In this document: positions 13,676-13,810 of the stretch, piece after piece
How positions within the stretch are numbered: position 1 is the first letter of the stretch
How the letters are laid out: each line of letters starts with the position of its first letter
Source of the DNA: JBBQXY01 sp038209195
Lineage (GTDB): Bacteria; Chloroflexota; Ktedonobacteria; Ktedonobacterales; Ktedonobacteraceae
DNA length: 13,810 nucleotides
Assembly: GCA_038209195.1 (NCBI GenBank)
Contig: JBBQXY010000152.1
Span: 1 to 13,810 of the forward strand
Direction of reading: 5' to 3'
The notes under the pieces: generated by a model
Told to the model about the DNA's origin: nothing
Database searches by the model: none
The model's input: only the letters and a program-made list of their open reading frames with translations
Translations under genes and position numbers: made by a program

Positions 13676-13810
13676 CTATTTAAAAGTCAGCAGAGAGCCA
13701 AGCAAGAGGCGAACAGCCAGCAAAGGCTGAGCATCAAAGAGGCGCATCTGCTTGGGGACATTAGGAACGGCTAAGAAATCCATCATGGCCAGCAGAAAGC
13801 TGTTGAGGAT
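13676..13810 (-). CDS. C-terminal end of an unidentified protein, cut by the window edge
   Basis: On the minus strand a frame enters from the right edge and runs 44 codons to TAG (complement of 13676-13678). The visible part includes FLLAMMDFLAVPNVPKQMR and ends LLLGSLLTFK. I do not recognise the family. A transposase C-terminus is one possibility, given the repeat-rich setting, but nothing visible proves it. It converges with the fourth paralogue, leaving only 29 bases between the stop codons. Confidence 0.4.
   Translation of the reverse strand: MLNSFLLAMMDFLAVPNVPKQMRLFDAQPLLAVRLLLGSLLTFK

Overview
The window looks like chromosome from a Ktedonobacteria-type member of the Chloroflexota. 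This is inferred from a large multidomain Ser/Thr protein kinase, a set of single-pass membrane proteins with Ala/Thr-rich stalks and ConA-like ectodomains, moderate GC, and intergenic spaces filled with short GC-rich palindromic repeats. No rRNA, tRNA or CRISPR array was seen, and species cannot be assigned from sequence alone.

Left part (1-5147). Intergenic repeats (1-184) are followed by a near-consensus promoter (TTGACA, 17 bp, TACAAT) and a 1375-residue protein. This protein joins an N-terminal Ser/Thr kinase, a Dna2/Cas4-type PD-(D/E)XK nuclease with a four-cysteine iron-sulfur signature, and a C-terminal UPF1/Dna2-type SF1 helicase. All three modules keep their catalytic residues. It is the most unusual gene here and a candidate for an anti-phage or DNA-repair effector under phospho-control. 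A convergent GmhB-like HAD phosphatase overlaps its stop codon by 4 bp.

Middle part (5148-8034). A regulatory region holds a 17-bp inverted repeat and phased TGAGA boxes. It precedes a translationally coupled pair, ribokinase and nucleoside hydrolase, which would convert nucleosides to base plus ribose and then to ribose 5-phosphate. A repeat-filled spacer follows, then a strong promoter and a small DUF59/MIP18-type iron-sulfur assembly protein whose real start is 7723.

Right part (8035-13646). Four paralogous membrane proteins stand in a row on the + strand. Each has a cytosolic N-terminal module, a Pro/Gln-rich linker, one membrane helix, an Ala/Thr stalk, and an extracellular ConA-like (LamG/DUF1080-like) domain with two cysteines exactly 20 residues apart. 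The ectodomain is constant while the cytosolic module changes: DnaJ C-terminal domain, zinc ribbon, zinc ribbon, then no recognisable domain. The first gene has an in-frame TGA eight codons after its best start, inside the DnaJ-like module, so it is damaged, recoded or mis-sequenced. The second and third genes form an operon. The fourth is set apart by a 431-bp space holding a MITE-like element and a second copy of a palindromic repeat also found upstream of the DUF59 gene. The window ends inside a minus-strand reading frame of unknown function (13676-13810).
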